Below are positions 42,393 to 53,158 of a stretch of DNA of 64,000 nucleotides, piece by piece (positions within the stretch are counted from its first letter, which is position 1; every line of letters starts with the position of its first letter). The stretch lies in contig JAPTHN010000073.1 in NCBI GenBank assembly GCA_026936325.1, positions 1,197,501-1,261,500 on the forward strand, written 5' to 3'. The notes under the pieces were generated by a model. It searched no databases and was not told where the DNA came from. It worked only from the letters and a program-made list of their open reading frames with translations. Made by a program: the position numbers and the translations under genes. The stretch is from Platynereis dumerilii (lineage: Eukaryota > Annelida > Polychaeta > Phyllodocida > Nereididae).

Positions 42393-42749
42393 AGGGAGCG
42401 AAGTGGCAATCATTGTCATTTCCAGTTATGGCTTTGACAGGGATGTGTATTAACAGCCATAAATAATGATTGCATAAGGGTGTCTTTTAAATAAATTTAA
42501 TGACGAAACACAGGGTAAACACATCGTATGTGGAAACAGACCCAAGGTTCGGTTTAAAATTAGGGTTACAAACAGAGTTAGGTTTATGGATAGGGTAAGG
42601 GTTTGAGTTTTGGTCAATCCTTCGTTTTTCAATTAAACTTCTGTAACAAATCTACTTGCATGTCAATTGTGTCTTACATTTGGTGAATTATATTCAATTG
42701 AAACAGCCATAACTAGCAAAAAAAGGAAAAAACCTCTAGGTATGCTCCC
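42393..42749. mobile_element. GGGAGC-type MITE (copy 3) flanked by TTAA
   Basis: TTAA-GGGAGCGAAGTGGCAATCAT...GTTATGGCT on the left and AGCCATAACTAGC...GCTCCC-TTAA on the right. The interior has degenerate TTAGGGTT words (42550-42605). TTAA flanks would fit piggyBac-type target choice; a TAA choice by Harbinger types is equally possible. Confidence 0.65.
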
Positions 42750-42830
42750 TTAATTCATGTCAGGAGTGTTATATCTTCTGGCTTACGCAACGACAGACTA
42801 AACAACATGTTTTTCTCACCCATTTACGTG

Positions 42831-43673
42831 CAGGGTTGCTTGATTTAAATCAATTGATTTAAATCGATCATTTGATTTAAATCATGATTTAAATCAGTGA
42901 TTTTAATCAATGATTTAAATTGAAAATCACAATATGCTGCAAAACTGCAAATTTTTTGTGTTTAAATGATATCATGGATCAGTTGACACCTTCACACTTG
43001 AATTGGTAAGGAATCACAGCTACGATGCAGATAAGAGGGTGGTTTTCGTCTTACCTTAATCCAATTTAAGGTGCAATCCAATATCTCCTCTGTCATGCAC
43101 CAAACTCCTAATCTTATGCCAAAAGTAGCGCTCATTAAACAAGAAAACAACAATAACAAACAATAGTAATTATTAAATACTGATTCTGTGGTCATCGTTA
43201 GTAATTTTAATCACTCCTTTGATATTTTATGGTCAGCGGCTCTCCAAGCATTAAAAAATTGTGACTTCGGAATAGGATTAAACCATCTTAAGTCTCTATT
43301 GGAAGCCAAGTAAAACTTTTCCTATTTCAATTGGCATTCCTAGCAATAGTAACTCCAAAAAATTGGCAAAATTCTACAAGTGAATGGAAAATTCATATTC
43401 GGAGGGAATTTGTTGCAGCTGGAAAAAGTAAAAAATATGAACGATCTATAACTTTGAATTTCAACTTGATTACATGACTTATGGGGAGTGAAATAAACTT
43501 TTCCCATTTCAGAAGACCTAATTAAAAAGAGGTCATCTTTTATCATGCTTTCAAGTTTTTTGAATACCATTACATTTGAAAAAATATGACAGCTTATTTG
43601 AATAAAAAAAATTCGGATTTAAATCAAATAAATCCGATTTTTAGAATTTAAATTGGATTTTTTTGCAACCCTG
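42831..43673. mobile_element. hAT-type non-autonomous element, 843 bp, GATTTAAATC subterminal repeats
   Basis: Ends CAGGGTTGC and GCAACCCTG. Flanking 8-mers TTTACGTG and TTCATGTG are a decayed target duplication (6 of 8). GATTTAAATC palindromes cluster at both ends. The collinear K block (near 39415) has the unfilled site, ATTAACATGTCTCTT. CAGGG termini and 8-bp duplications are hAT traits. Confidence 0.82.
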
Positions 43674-44089
43674 TTCATGTGTCCCTTACGTCAAGTTGTT
43701 GTCTTGTTCACTTTCTTCTTGACTATGTGCACGTAAAAATGTTAATTTAACCTTTTATAAATAAAGTTTGATTTACCTTAAATAAATTTTGATTTAACTC
43801 CAAGGTTGATTTATCTCATAAAATTTTGATTCATCTTTATAAATACTGACTTATCTTTTAAATCTTTATTTGATGATGTGGATTTATATAGCACTAATTC
43901 CAGTAATCTGCCGACCAGCGCTTTTTCTGTTCAAATCACTTGTGGGAATTCTGAAACAAATGGGTTTTTAGATTCTTCACAAAGGTTTCTCATGTCTTTG
44001 CAGTTCTCACCTTTTCTGGCGAACTGTTCCTGAGCTTTGCACAGGAAAATGCCCTGTCTTCAAACTTATTTTTTTTGCATCCATGGACA

Positions 44090-44711
44090 CAGTGAAACAA
44101 CATGGCAGCACACATGCTGTACATGACATCCTGTTTAATCAAAACATTGGCTTGGAGAAAGCAAATGTTTCAGAAAAAGTCAATTCACATAAAATCCAAT
44201 TACTGTCAGCTATAGAAAACCACTTAGAACTGTGTCTATTTAGTCACTGTGGACAAAACTAATGCATAGTGTAACATTGAAACATCATTGATATTTGATT
44301 AACAGCCTACAAAGTTTCAATGTGAGTTGGCAAACAATTCTGTGTTGACATGGCCATAGGAGAATTTGCATTACCTTTTCTTGTAAATAAATATCCTACA
44401 ATTTTTTCCGATAACCATTCCAAATGATAGATATCCCTTGCAAATAGATATAGTCAGTAAATAATTCCGTGTGAATAAAACGATGCCTAAATGTTCCAAT
44501 TATAAGTTCTTTGGCAAAAATTCCCTGGCTCTGTCACATTTTCTTATGCTTTGTCAGTGTCTAAAGGGGCCCTGTTACAAAATAGCAAGCTGCATTGTCT
44601 TGTTTGGCAGTGTCTGGCATTGACTGTTTCTTGTAATCAACTGTTTAGAACCTCAGTTCAGTGGAGTGCACCAATGTAACTGTGAATTCCATATGTATGG
44701 CTGTGGGACCA
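44090..44711 (-). mobile_element. Dispersed element, copy 2 (inverted copy of 12601-13207)
   Basis: Inserted in the gene L block and absent from the K block, whose unfilled site is near 40555 (GTTGCATGGGGCATGTTCC). CATGG occurs at both edges, a likely 5-bp target duplication. Confidence 0.7.
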
Positions 44712-45304
44712 CGCATGGAGCAGGTTCTGTTGACAGCAGCTTGTGATTGCTTCTCAGATTATGTTCTTGATCAGATTTTACTTGAATAAGTTCTTTACCT
44801 GAATAAATTTTGATTTGTCTTATTAGATTTTCACTTCCCTTAGTTCAATTTTATTTGCCTTTACCTTGAATTTATCCAGAAAAATGTTGATTAACCTTAA
44901 TAAATTTTGAACTATGTCATTTGTACAAACTTCAAACAAAATATAATATCTGTTCCTCCCTCAGAACAATGATTTTTATAATGATCAAGTAAATCATCAA
45001 ACAATCAATTTTCTCATTGAGCTGAGTCATGTAAGTCTTTCACAAATTCATTTTTTAGTGATGGTAAATAGATAAATTGAGCAAAAGATTTTGGGTAAAA
45101 ATCTTAGTGTGGTATTTTTGCTGTTGGATGTTAATTGTTTTGCCACTTTATTATGACAACATGAAAATAATGCTACTAGTAGCAGGAAAACATTTTCAGC
45201 ATGACACTAAAATGTGAGATTCAAAATGATTTATAGTAGACTTACATTTTTTTGTAATGGTGTTTGTGGAAAGAGCTAAGCAACTATAGACACATAAGCA
45301 CTGC

Positions 45305-45400
45305 ATTTTTAGTTTGATCTTTATTAACCAAAACATGGGATGTCAACACGGCAGTCTTTGAGCGATGAAGATTTTTCACAGGATGAAATCTTTTGGAATT
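45305..45400 (-). other. 3' UTR exon of gene L with poly(A) signal
   Basis: Acceptor TCATTTTCAG ends at 45401; AATAAA at 45325-45320; intron 90 bp. Confidence 0.85.
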
Positions 45401-45495
45401 CTGAAAATGAAACGAATGAGGCATCATCACTTTGAAAAGATTTGGCAACAAAACGAATAGTCAAGTAAGTAACAAAATGTCAAAACTTACCAAGC

Positions 45496-45810
45496 TTAGT
45501 AAGATCCGTACTGGCTTCCGTAGCTGCCTCCATATCCAGCAGCACTGTTGCGACCATACTGGTTGCCATAGTTACCATAGCTGGCGGCGGATTGGTCATA
45601 CTCATTTCCTGAAGTGGCATAGCTCTTTCCCTTGTTGCGGTAATAGTTTCCGTAGTTTGCGTTGCTAGCACCATATCCAGAATCATAGTTGTTGCCTTGG
45701 TTACTGCCATAGTTACTGGCTTGTTGACCATGGGGTTGGTAACCATAGGAACTGCAAAGAGCAACAGCCACAAGGGCCAGGAGGATAGCAGCAGACAGGA
45801 GACGAGCCAT
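45496..45810 (-). CDS. Gene L: secreted Tyr/Gly/Asn-rich protein, 104 aa
   Basis: Protein identical to J except SAAGYGGSYG for SASGYGGNYG. The flanking DNA, however, is closest to K (last exon, intron and downstream 2-3 kb). Coding sequence and flank thus tell different histories, which suggests gene conversion between J and L or selection holding the coding exon. Stop TAA, donor CTTG-GTAAGT. The 5' UTR carries TCGAGTTACAAC, so no upstream in-frame TTG exists; this supports MARLL as the true start for the whole family. Confidence 0.94.
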   Translation of the reverse strand: MARLLSAAILLALVAVALCSSYGYQPHGQQASNYGSNQGNNYDSGYGASNANYGNYYRNKGKSYATSGNEYDQSAASYGNYGNQYGRNSAAGYGGSYGSQYGSY

Positions 45811-45842
45811 TGCAGAACTGATCTTGTTGTAACTCGAAGAGG

Positions 45843-45915
45843 AACTGATGATCCAGCTAGCATTGTCTTCCTATTTATACTCTTTTAAATCGCATCACTG
45901 TATAATTTATGACAC
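45843..45915 (-). promoter_or_regulatory. Promoter of gene L
   Basis: TATAAATA at 45879-45872 and TCAGTT at 45848-45843 (31 bp); GTCATAAATTAT at about 45913-45902. Confidence 0.85.
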
Positions 45916-45999
45916 AATTCATAACCTGACTATTGTATTCTGTGCTAATGTACATGTCAGGTCATTTGCTATGTGATGTAATGATATAATGATTAGGAG

Positions 46000-46600
46000 G
46001 CTGTATTGTTACTTGGTCAGTAATCATGACAAAAACCATAGTATGTTATCAGGAATCACACATTGCGGGGTATACAGCACATAAGGACTTGAGGCTCATT
46101 TTTGACATATTCAATTCAAGATCTTGCATATATCAACAAATTTTATTAGATGGCCAGACTGTTGTTCCGCCTTACATTCCAGACTAACAGGATTAAATAT
46201 GAGTTTGCATTTCGATTGACGGATTCAGTGTGTTCAGTGTTTAGCATCGTAGCTAAATTGTATTCAAATTTGGAATCATAAGGTTTAATCACTGGAGTGA
46301 AAAATGTTTGTTTAAAACTGATGCCAGATGCTGCATTGGGAGAGAGGGGGACAGTGAGTCTCATAAGTCAATTTTAGCCATATCTCAAAAAGTTACACCG
46401 AAAAAAGGTTTGTGTGACACCGACATAATGAAAGTTAGCTGGTGTCCATCCAAAATTTTGTGTACATCAGACATGATTTTTATGAGAAATAGACAAGGAA
46501 ATTGCCAATCCTGATCAACTGTTTGTGTGATTTGGTCAAGTTATCGGAAGTTATGCAAAATTTTCTAATTACATGTAAATTTGAGATATTTCAGCTAAAC
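46000..46600. other. Intergenic, no gene recognised
   Basis: AT-rich; no supported frame. Confidence 0.4.
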
Positions 46601-46611
46601 ATATACTAACA

Positions 46612-48277
46612 CACTCTTAAAACAGATTGGTTGAATATGCCAATATATTGGTTGAAAACAACAAATTTTATATGTTGAAATAGGACCAACCAATTCATTG
46701 GTTGCAGTCAACCAATTTGAATTGGTTAATCTCTCGTACTTTTTTTTCAACACATGGAATTGGTTAAACAGTAACTTTAATAATTGGTTGAATGAAAGAA
46801 CCTTATTGGCTTATAAGGAATGGGATTATAGTTAGTCAACCTTATGGTCCTAGGACCACCCTTCTGTATAATTCAGTCTGACAGCTGTTATAAAATTGCC
46901 ATGGTCCATGGCTTGCCTGATTAGCCTGTAGAGCATCTAGTGTAAAAATTCAGGATGTAAAGCCATTGAACCCACGTACATGCTAAGGCTCATACGCCCA
47001 CCCCAGCTGAATGGCTATTCATAAATAAGTTGTTATTTCACTCATCAGGGGTTTAATTTTTTGAGGGTGGGGAGGGGGTTATTTTTTATTTGTTGGGAAG
47101 AGGGTTGTTTTTTTATTTTGCTTGAGATCTGAAAAGAGAAAAAAGATAATAGTGACAAAAAAAAACAAAACAGTTTATCACAGATAAAGATATGCCGGGA
47201 CAGAGAGATGGAGAAAGTTTAGCTATCCACCAGAAGGCACTGGAGATTGCTCTAAAAATCAGTAGATTTTTCTTCCTTGTTTTACCAAGCAGTCTACATT
47301 CGCTTCACACACCATTATTAAAACATAATAAAATACACTTACCTTGCACAGATATGTCACTGCAATTCTATATTGACTATGGGACATTCCTGTGGGATCT
47401 AGAACAATTGTATGTGACTGACTGTTCAAGTTCTTGGTCACCATGCTTCTCCAACCAAATGTTTTGTCTACCTAATCTTTAACATTTAAAAGCTATGCAT
47501 TTAATATTTTTTTGGAAACAGTGTATCTACAATTATGTGACTCATTGATATAATTGACATGCCTGTGCATCCTGTCGGATTTTTATAATTTCAAAATTAC
47601 ACACCAAACTTGACTTAACAGTGGATATAGATGGCGACACACGGCTCTCTATTGCTCATGATTCTTCTGTTGTGAAATGCTAAGAATTCTTGGAGAAACA
47701 TGATATGAACGTTGATCTTATTTATTACACTACCTTGGAACTGTTGAAATTTTAAGTCAGCAGTGATGTGTAAGCTGGGATCATAGCATAAATTATCAGA
47801 TTATATACTGTTTGTGTGTTGTTACAACTCAGTTATGCTTTTATTGTTGATAAGTGCAAAGATTCCTTGCTAATCCTTTACTCACTTGTTCATTTAAACT
47901 TCTGTGTACCACATCAACTTGAATAGAACCCCTCCCTCATCCTTTCTCTATTTTAGAGCTATGGACTTTAATTTCAAGCGGCTTTCATGAACGTCTTTAC
48001 ATGTACACTATTACAACTTTTCCTGACTGTATTGAGGGCAGCCCTTATTTTAAGGGGCTGCTATTCTGCTGGGTGGAGGAGAGATACTTTATTCAAATAA
48101 ATATGACGTAACCATTTTTCTGATCATTTGAGTTGGTTGAATAATTTCCAACCAATTCTAGTGGGTTGCCCTCAACCAGTCAAATGGTAGTTTCAACCAT
48201 AATAATTGATTGATTTTGCCTCAACCAATTGATTGGTTGGTCTTCTCCCAAAAATCAACCAATCTGTTTTAAGAGTG
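46612..48277. mobile_element. DNA element, 1.67 kb, CACTCTTAAAACAG termini, ATTGGTTGA subterminal array
   Basis: Ends CACTCTTAAAACAGATTGG and CCAATCTGTTTTAAGAGTG are exact complements, with AACA on each side (46608-46611, 48278-48281). About ten ATTGGTTGA/TCAACCAAT words lie near each end. A 4-bp duplication with CAC-starting ends fits the CMC (Chapaev-like) group by family knowledge. No transposase was found. Internal DNA at 47190-47680 recurs at 62040-62530. Confidence 0.82.
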
Positions 48278-48299
48278 AACAGGATATTCTTCTAAATGT

Positions 48300-50400
48300 C
48301 AGGTGACAATGTTTTTGAGAATTTTGCAGATGGAGGTAAACGTGCTGACTTTGATAGCACACTGTGTTGTCTCTTTTTCTGCAATAGAAAATATATATGA
48401 TACATCAATATCTTCCAAATTTAATATAGAACGTGATAGTGAATAGAATTAGGTCACTACCAATATTAATTTTTTGAGCCTCAATAAGTTATGTTTGTTA
48501 AATTTTGAAAAGCTGAAAAAATACATGTATGGCATCGCTAAAAAAAATGCAGTCTCTTGCAATTTTTGTTGGAAAGTCACCAAAAATTTGATATGCCCAG
48601 AATATATTGGCTACAACAAGTTTATGTTTAATTCAATATGAGGCCAGAGGATAGCTTGAGGTTTTTTTTGCGACCAAATTTTAAAGTATTTTAGCCATCT
48701 ATGGCTTACTCAGTAATGCAAGGGCAATAAAACATTATGCAAGATTGGCCAAAAATATATTTGTAAGTCATAACAATTACTTTTGACAGTGATGGTCATT
48801 ATTGCAGTCTGCTCCTATACCTCTATATTTTAGAGTTGCTGTCTTGGACAGCCGACCAAAAATCACTTCTTAAATGCAAAATGCATAAGGGTGCAGGGCG
48901 CCCATCTGAGGCATGTGCCATGGTTGTTACAGGATAAAAATCAGGAGTTATTTAGTGCTTTGGTAGCGTGTTAAGCTTATTTGTTGACAAAAATTGAGTA
49001 TTATTGAGATTTATGCAATGAAAGTGAGAGATGTTCCGAAAAATGCTAGGTTCCAAGTGACAAGTTATAAAAACACTCGTCAATGAAAATGGTGAGAGAT
49101 TTTGTATTTTCGACTTCAAAGCTAGATTCCTGGGGAAATTTTACATTTTATTTTTCAGGCCAAAATTCAAACCTTGTCAGTCTCAGTGGCCCATTGTCAC
49201 ACACATCTCCAGTTAAGACCGGGTTAGAGGTTAAGCATAGTCTCAATTATATTTTTCATTTCCTCTTTGTACAGTGCTGCTGATCTCTAGTTGGAATGAG
49301 ACCAGCATTCAGAACTTTTTGATTGATTGAAGACGTTCAAGGATGCTTATGACCATGTATGTAATAGATTTTAATTTGTCTCATGTATTATTTTTACATT
49401 TTATAAACTCTGTATGTGGACTCTTATAGTTTACATAAATTTTTGCATATGATTTTATTTTGTCAGGTTCTCTGGTAGAGGTGCTACATCTATGTCTAAA
49501 ATAATTATAAATAATTATAATAGAATAAATAATAAATGTGTCCAATTGTCAATGTCAAGTGTGTTTATTGAAAATGATGAATAAAACTTTAATGAGTTTA
49601 CCTCCGATCTCAGATCTCCAATATTGTTCTCCATGTGGTGAGAGAGTGAATCTGAGGTTCCTGATCTTAATATGACTCTCTTTCAAAGAAAAAAGCATGC
49701 CACCTTAGGGGCACATTGACTCAATTTAATGCCAGGAGAATCAAGCTGACATCTTGGACGTCAGCCTGATGACAGTTAAACATAAAGTGATGTCAGATGC
49801 CCACTGGGTTGCTAGATTTTCACTCTAATCTCTTAGAATATCTCACACTTCTATAATGTGTCTCATTTTGTCATTCTTTCCATTGATCACGATTGTTCGA
49901 TATACATTTGAGCATTTAAAATTGTATTGTTCGCTCACCGTATCAGCTTTTTTGATAAGTTTACTGGGATAATTAAGGATTATGTTAGTTTGCCTGAACT
50001 TACTTAATAATTATTGCCTGAAAGAAATAGGCATATATCCTCTATGCTACTGATATTTTGCCAGAGTGTTATTATTTTAGAGTTCTTCTTTTAAATCTTC
50101 TTCTTGTTCTTCCTAAATTTGTTATTCCCTTTGAATTAGTTCCAAGTTGCAATTGCTTCATGAATATTTGCCAATTTAAGAGAATCTATATAAAAATCAT
50201 GTACAATATATTTTAACTTAAGATATATTCCAAATATTGTCTTTTTAACATTAGAGAACTACAGGAAAGTGAATTGAGTGAACTGATTTATACAATGGCC
50301 GATCATCAAGCATTGTCAACTATAAGGCTTTAATCAATAATATAATAATTAAATTATATTTAGAAATTGGAGTAAATTTTTATGAGATCCTCCCTCGAAA
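48300..50400. other. Intergenic, no gene recognised
   Basis: Uniform AT-rich sequence with no supported frame, repeat boundary or splice pair. Confidence 0.45.
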
Positions 50401-50419
50401 TATATAAACAGAACGCAAA

Positions 50420-50544
50420 ATTAGGTTTTTGTGTTTTTTAATAAGAAAACGACAGGAGAAAAAAAAACTAAAAAGTTGCAATGGCTGATTCATGAAAGTA
50501 AGTCTCCGAGATGGATTTGCAAGACCCAGAAATACTGCAACTAT
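50420..50544 (-). other. Possible 3' UTR exon of gene M
   Basis: Minus-strand CTTTCCTTTATTTTCAG ends at 50545, with ATTAAA at 50442-50437. It would give a 754-bp intron. The exon does not resemble the other family last exons, so the assignment is tentative. Confidence 0.35.
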
Positions 50545-51303
50545 CTGAAAATAAAGGAAAGTATTATTTACAATCAAAAATATTATTTACAATCATGAGT
50601 TACAGTTCATTTTCCATAATTATAATGTGGTCTTTGTAAGTTTGTATCATGATATTTGGCAATGGAGAGGTGAAAACATGCATGTTGTTCAATTTTTTAT
50701 AATATTCTACTTTTTGAGCATGAGCCAAAGACGAAGTATAGTCTTAATTTCAATATAATAATTTGTCACTATAGTAAATACAAAGGTACCATGCTCTGAA
50801 TGCCTGCTTACTTCATGTGGAAAGAAAATAGGTCATTTCTGAACTCGACCAATCAGAGAGGTTCTCATACAAATATAACCTTTCCAAGAACTTTTCTGAT
50901 TGGCTGATTCTGAAAGTGACCTATTTTTGACCAGATGAAGTCTGCAGGCCCAGTATGAGCATGACGCCCATGAATTTACCAGTGAAAAATGAATACAAGA
51001 CTCTATTTAGGTATTGGCCTGTGCTATTAGAAGACTTTTCCTGATCTTCTCAAAACACTTACGGAAATATAAGAGATTGATCCTTATTGAATCACTTTGA
51101 AAATATATCGTAGGTAGAAATGCCTTATTATCAATAGGGTAAGCAGAAAATGAACATTTTGACGATTTATAGGCCTATAATATATGGTCATAAAATATTA
51201 AACATTTTGAAATAAAATTCATTACATAGGTTAATATTTAGAAGAATTTGCAGCTATGTGAAGAAAGAATGTTCTGTCATGATCTGTTTTTCACTTACCT
51301 GAT

Positions 51304-51618
51304 TTAATAAGAACCATATTGGTTTCCATAGTTGGCTCCGTAACCAGCAGCACTGTTGCGTCCGTAGTTGTTGGAGTTCTGTCCGTAGCTGCCAGCAGAT
51401 TGGTCATATTCGTTTCCGTAAGTAGCATAGCTCTTTCCCTTGTTGCGGTAGTACTGTCCATAGGCACCATAGTTGGCTCCGTATCCAGCATCGTACTTGT
51501 TGCCATAGTTGTTGCCATAGTTACTGGCTTGGTAACCATGAGGCTGGTAGCCATAGGAACTGCAGAGAGCAACAGCCACAAGGGCCAGGAGGATAGCGGC
51601 AGACAGAAGACGAGCCAT
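51304..51618 (-). CDS. Gene M: secreted Tyr/Gly/Asn-rich protein, 104 aa
   Basis: Signal as in A. Mature chain groups with B and C (GNNYGNKYDAGYGANYGAYG, QYYRNKGKSYATYGNEYDQS, AGSYGQNSNNYGRNSAAGYG) and ends ANYGNQYGSY. Stop TAA, then ATCAG-GTAAGT. M is 5.5 kb from L on the same strand, but its protein type is that of the left end of the cluster, so the subgroups are interleaved. The 5' UTR is the most divergent (CATTTTTGTCGTCTGATCG...) and about 15 nt longer; an in-frame TTG at 51660 is not taken as a start. Confidence 0.93.
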   Translation of the reverse strand: MARLLSAAILLALVAVALCSSYGYQPHGYQASNYGNNYGNKYDAGYGANYGAYGQYYRNKGKSYATYGNEYDQSAGSYGQNSNNYGRNSAAGYGANYGNQYGSY

Positions 51619-51665
51619 TGTAGAATTGGAGGATTCAGCTGAGCCTCGATCAGACGACAAAAATG

Positions 51666-51701
51666 AACTGATGCCACTTAGGATTCGCCGTCCCTTTTAT
51701 A
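51666..51701 (-). promoter_or_regulatory. Core promoter of gene M
   Basis: TATAAAAG at 51701-51694 and TCAGTT at 51671-51666 (30 bp). The GTCATAAATT element was not found upstream, unlike in J, K and L. Confidence 0.8.
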
Positions 51702-51899
51702 GCATCTTTTCAACTGGTTGCCAACGCCGTTGCTAGGGTAGTCCCTAACGTTAGAATACCATCTTTGACACGCATAACAATGAATCATCTAAATCATGTG
51801 ACCTGTGATGTCCAACGAATGTGATGCAATTCAAACGGTCACAGGTCACTATATACTTTACAAATCTCTGCAACCTTTATTCAGTGTCCGTTTAATGGC

Positions 51900-52900
51900 C
51901 AAGGTTTGGCTAGCCAACAACCATTGTGTTATGTAACATCTGCATATTTTAGTAACCATATTTTGGAACCTACCTCTGGCCACTTCCTGACCACAAAAGC
52001 TATAGAACCCATTGTTTCGTATTTATGACAGTAACAGATCTGTCTGGACAGAAATAATCTTTTGTTTTATAGTTTTGACAATTTGTATTTTTTGCACCAG
52101 ATCAAAAGTGCTGACAATAAGCTTCAGATCATTTCAGACAATGTGTAAAATAAAATAATAATTGCACCAAAGTGAAACAATGACACATCTTTGTAAAATA
52201 TTAGCCCCTCCACTCCTCTCAGTACATATGAGTTGGAAAAGCTGCTTGGAAAGTGACTTAACAGTGACTTAACAGTAACTTAACATTGACTTAACACTGA
52301 CTTAAGATGTATATCATCAAGTATGTGCAGGGACTCCTGAAGTAACCGCGGAACATGTAAGTACCTCAGTGAAAATGTAAATACGCTTGGTGAAATTGAT
52401 CATACCCCTTGGAAAAGACAAAGATTTTTTAAAAACAGGGGCAGGTTCGCCCGAATGCTGTGGCTTAGCCAGGAATAATGCCACTCAGCTACAGACACAC
52501 ATATATGCTCGCTATACAAATTTGAATTTCACGAAAATGACATACAACTTAAACGGGGATAATTTAAATCAATATAACTTTAGAAAACATTACCAGACAA
52601 GAAAGATGTAAAGCTCAAGCCTTAAAAGACTTGCATTTAGCAATCAATATTTTTCAGACTCAAGCCATATTTCAGATATATTCATTTTGATTACCATAAT
52701 CACTCTTTTTATTTTATTTTATATAAATAAGTAATTTTCTTCTAAACTGATTTGATATACTATGTCAAATGTCATAGACTAGTTTATTGAGAATATGAAA
52801 AAAGATATATACATACTTAATTCAGCCAACAGAAATAAAACTTTGGAGAAGGAATCTTTATGATATTCAAGTTCATTTAAAGGGGGACTTAGTCTTGCTA
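51900..52900. other. Intergenic; short AGTGACTTAAC repeat
   Basis: Near 52250-52310, GTGACTTAACA recurs about five times. The frame at 52387-52611 has no supporting signals. Confidence 0.45.
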
Positions 52901-52925
52901 AACTTTTTAGTGACAGCAAATTACT

Positions 52926-53158
52926 GCCCGGGAACTAACTTTAGTCCAAGCCCATGGGATGTTAAATGGAGGCGGGTTGTATCCAGTTTTCTATGCTGGG
53001 GCAACTGAAAGACCCTGGGCATCCCTGACTTAATAGGGTATGTGCCAGACTCCCCGTCTTCTCATCCCATCATCATACGTCGATCGCCTGCCTCGATATA
53101 GCCCACTAAGATGCTGCAGAGGCGTAAAACACAAACAAACAAACAACAAACAAACAGG
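52926..53158 (+). mobile_element. Retroposon-like 3' end with (AAAC)n tail
   Basis: GC-richer block ending GATGCTGCAGAGGCGTAAAA then CACAAACAAACAAACAACAA. It looks like the 3' part of a SINE or LINE. No tRNA-like head or reverse transcriptase was recognised. Confidence 0.45.

Larger units (their letters stand above)
42770..45985. repeat. Segmental duplication block containing gene L
   Basis: Partner of 39365-41725. Carries two insertions that the K block lacks (42831-43673 and 44090-44711). Confidence 0.8.

Noticed and set aside
42550-42610. Interstitial telomere-like TTAGGG words
   Set aside because: Only a few degenerate, irregular words inside a MITE; not an array.
51619-51660. Fourteen-residue N-terminal extension of gene M
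   Set aside because: Starts at TTG, not ATG, and lies between the predicted transcription start and the normal ATG.
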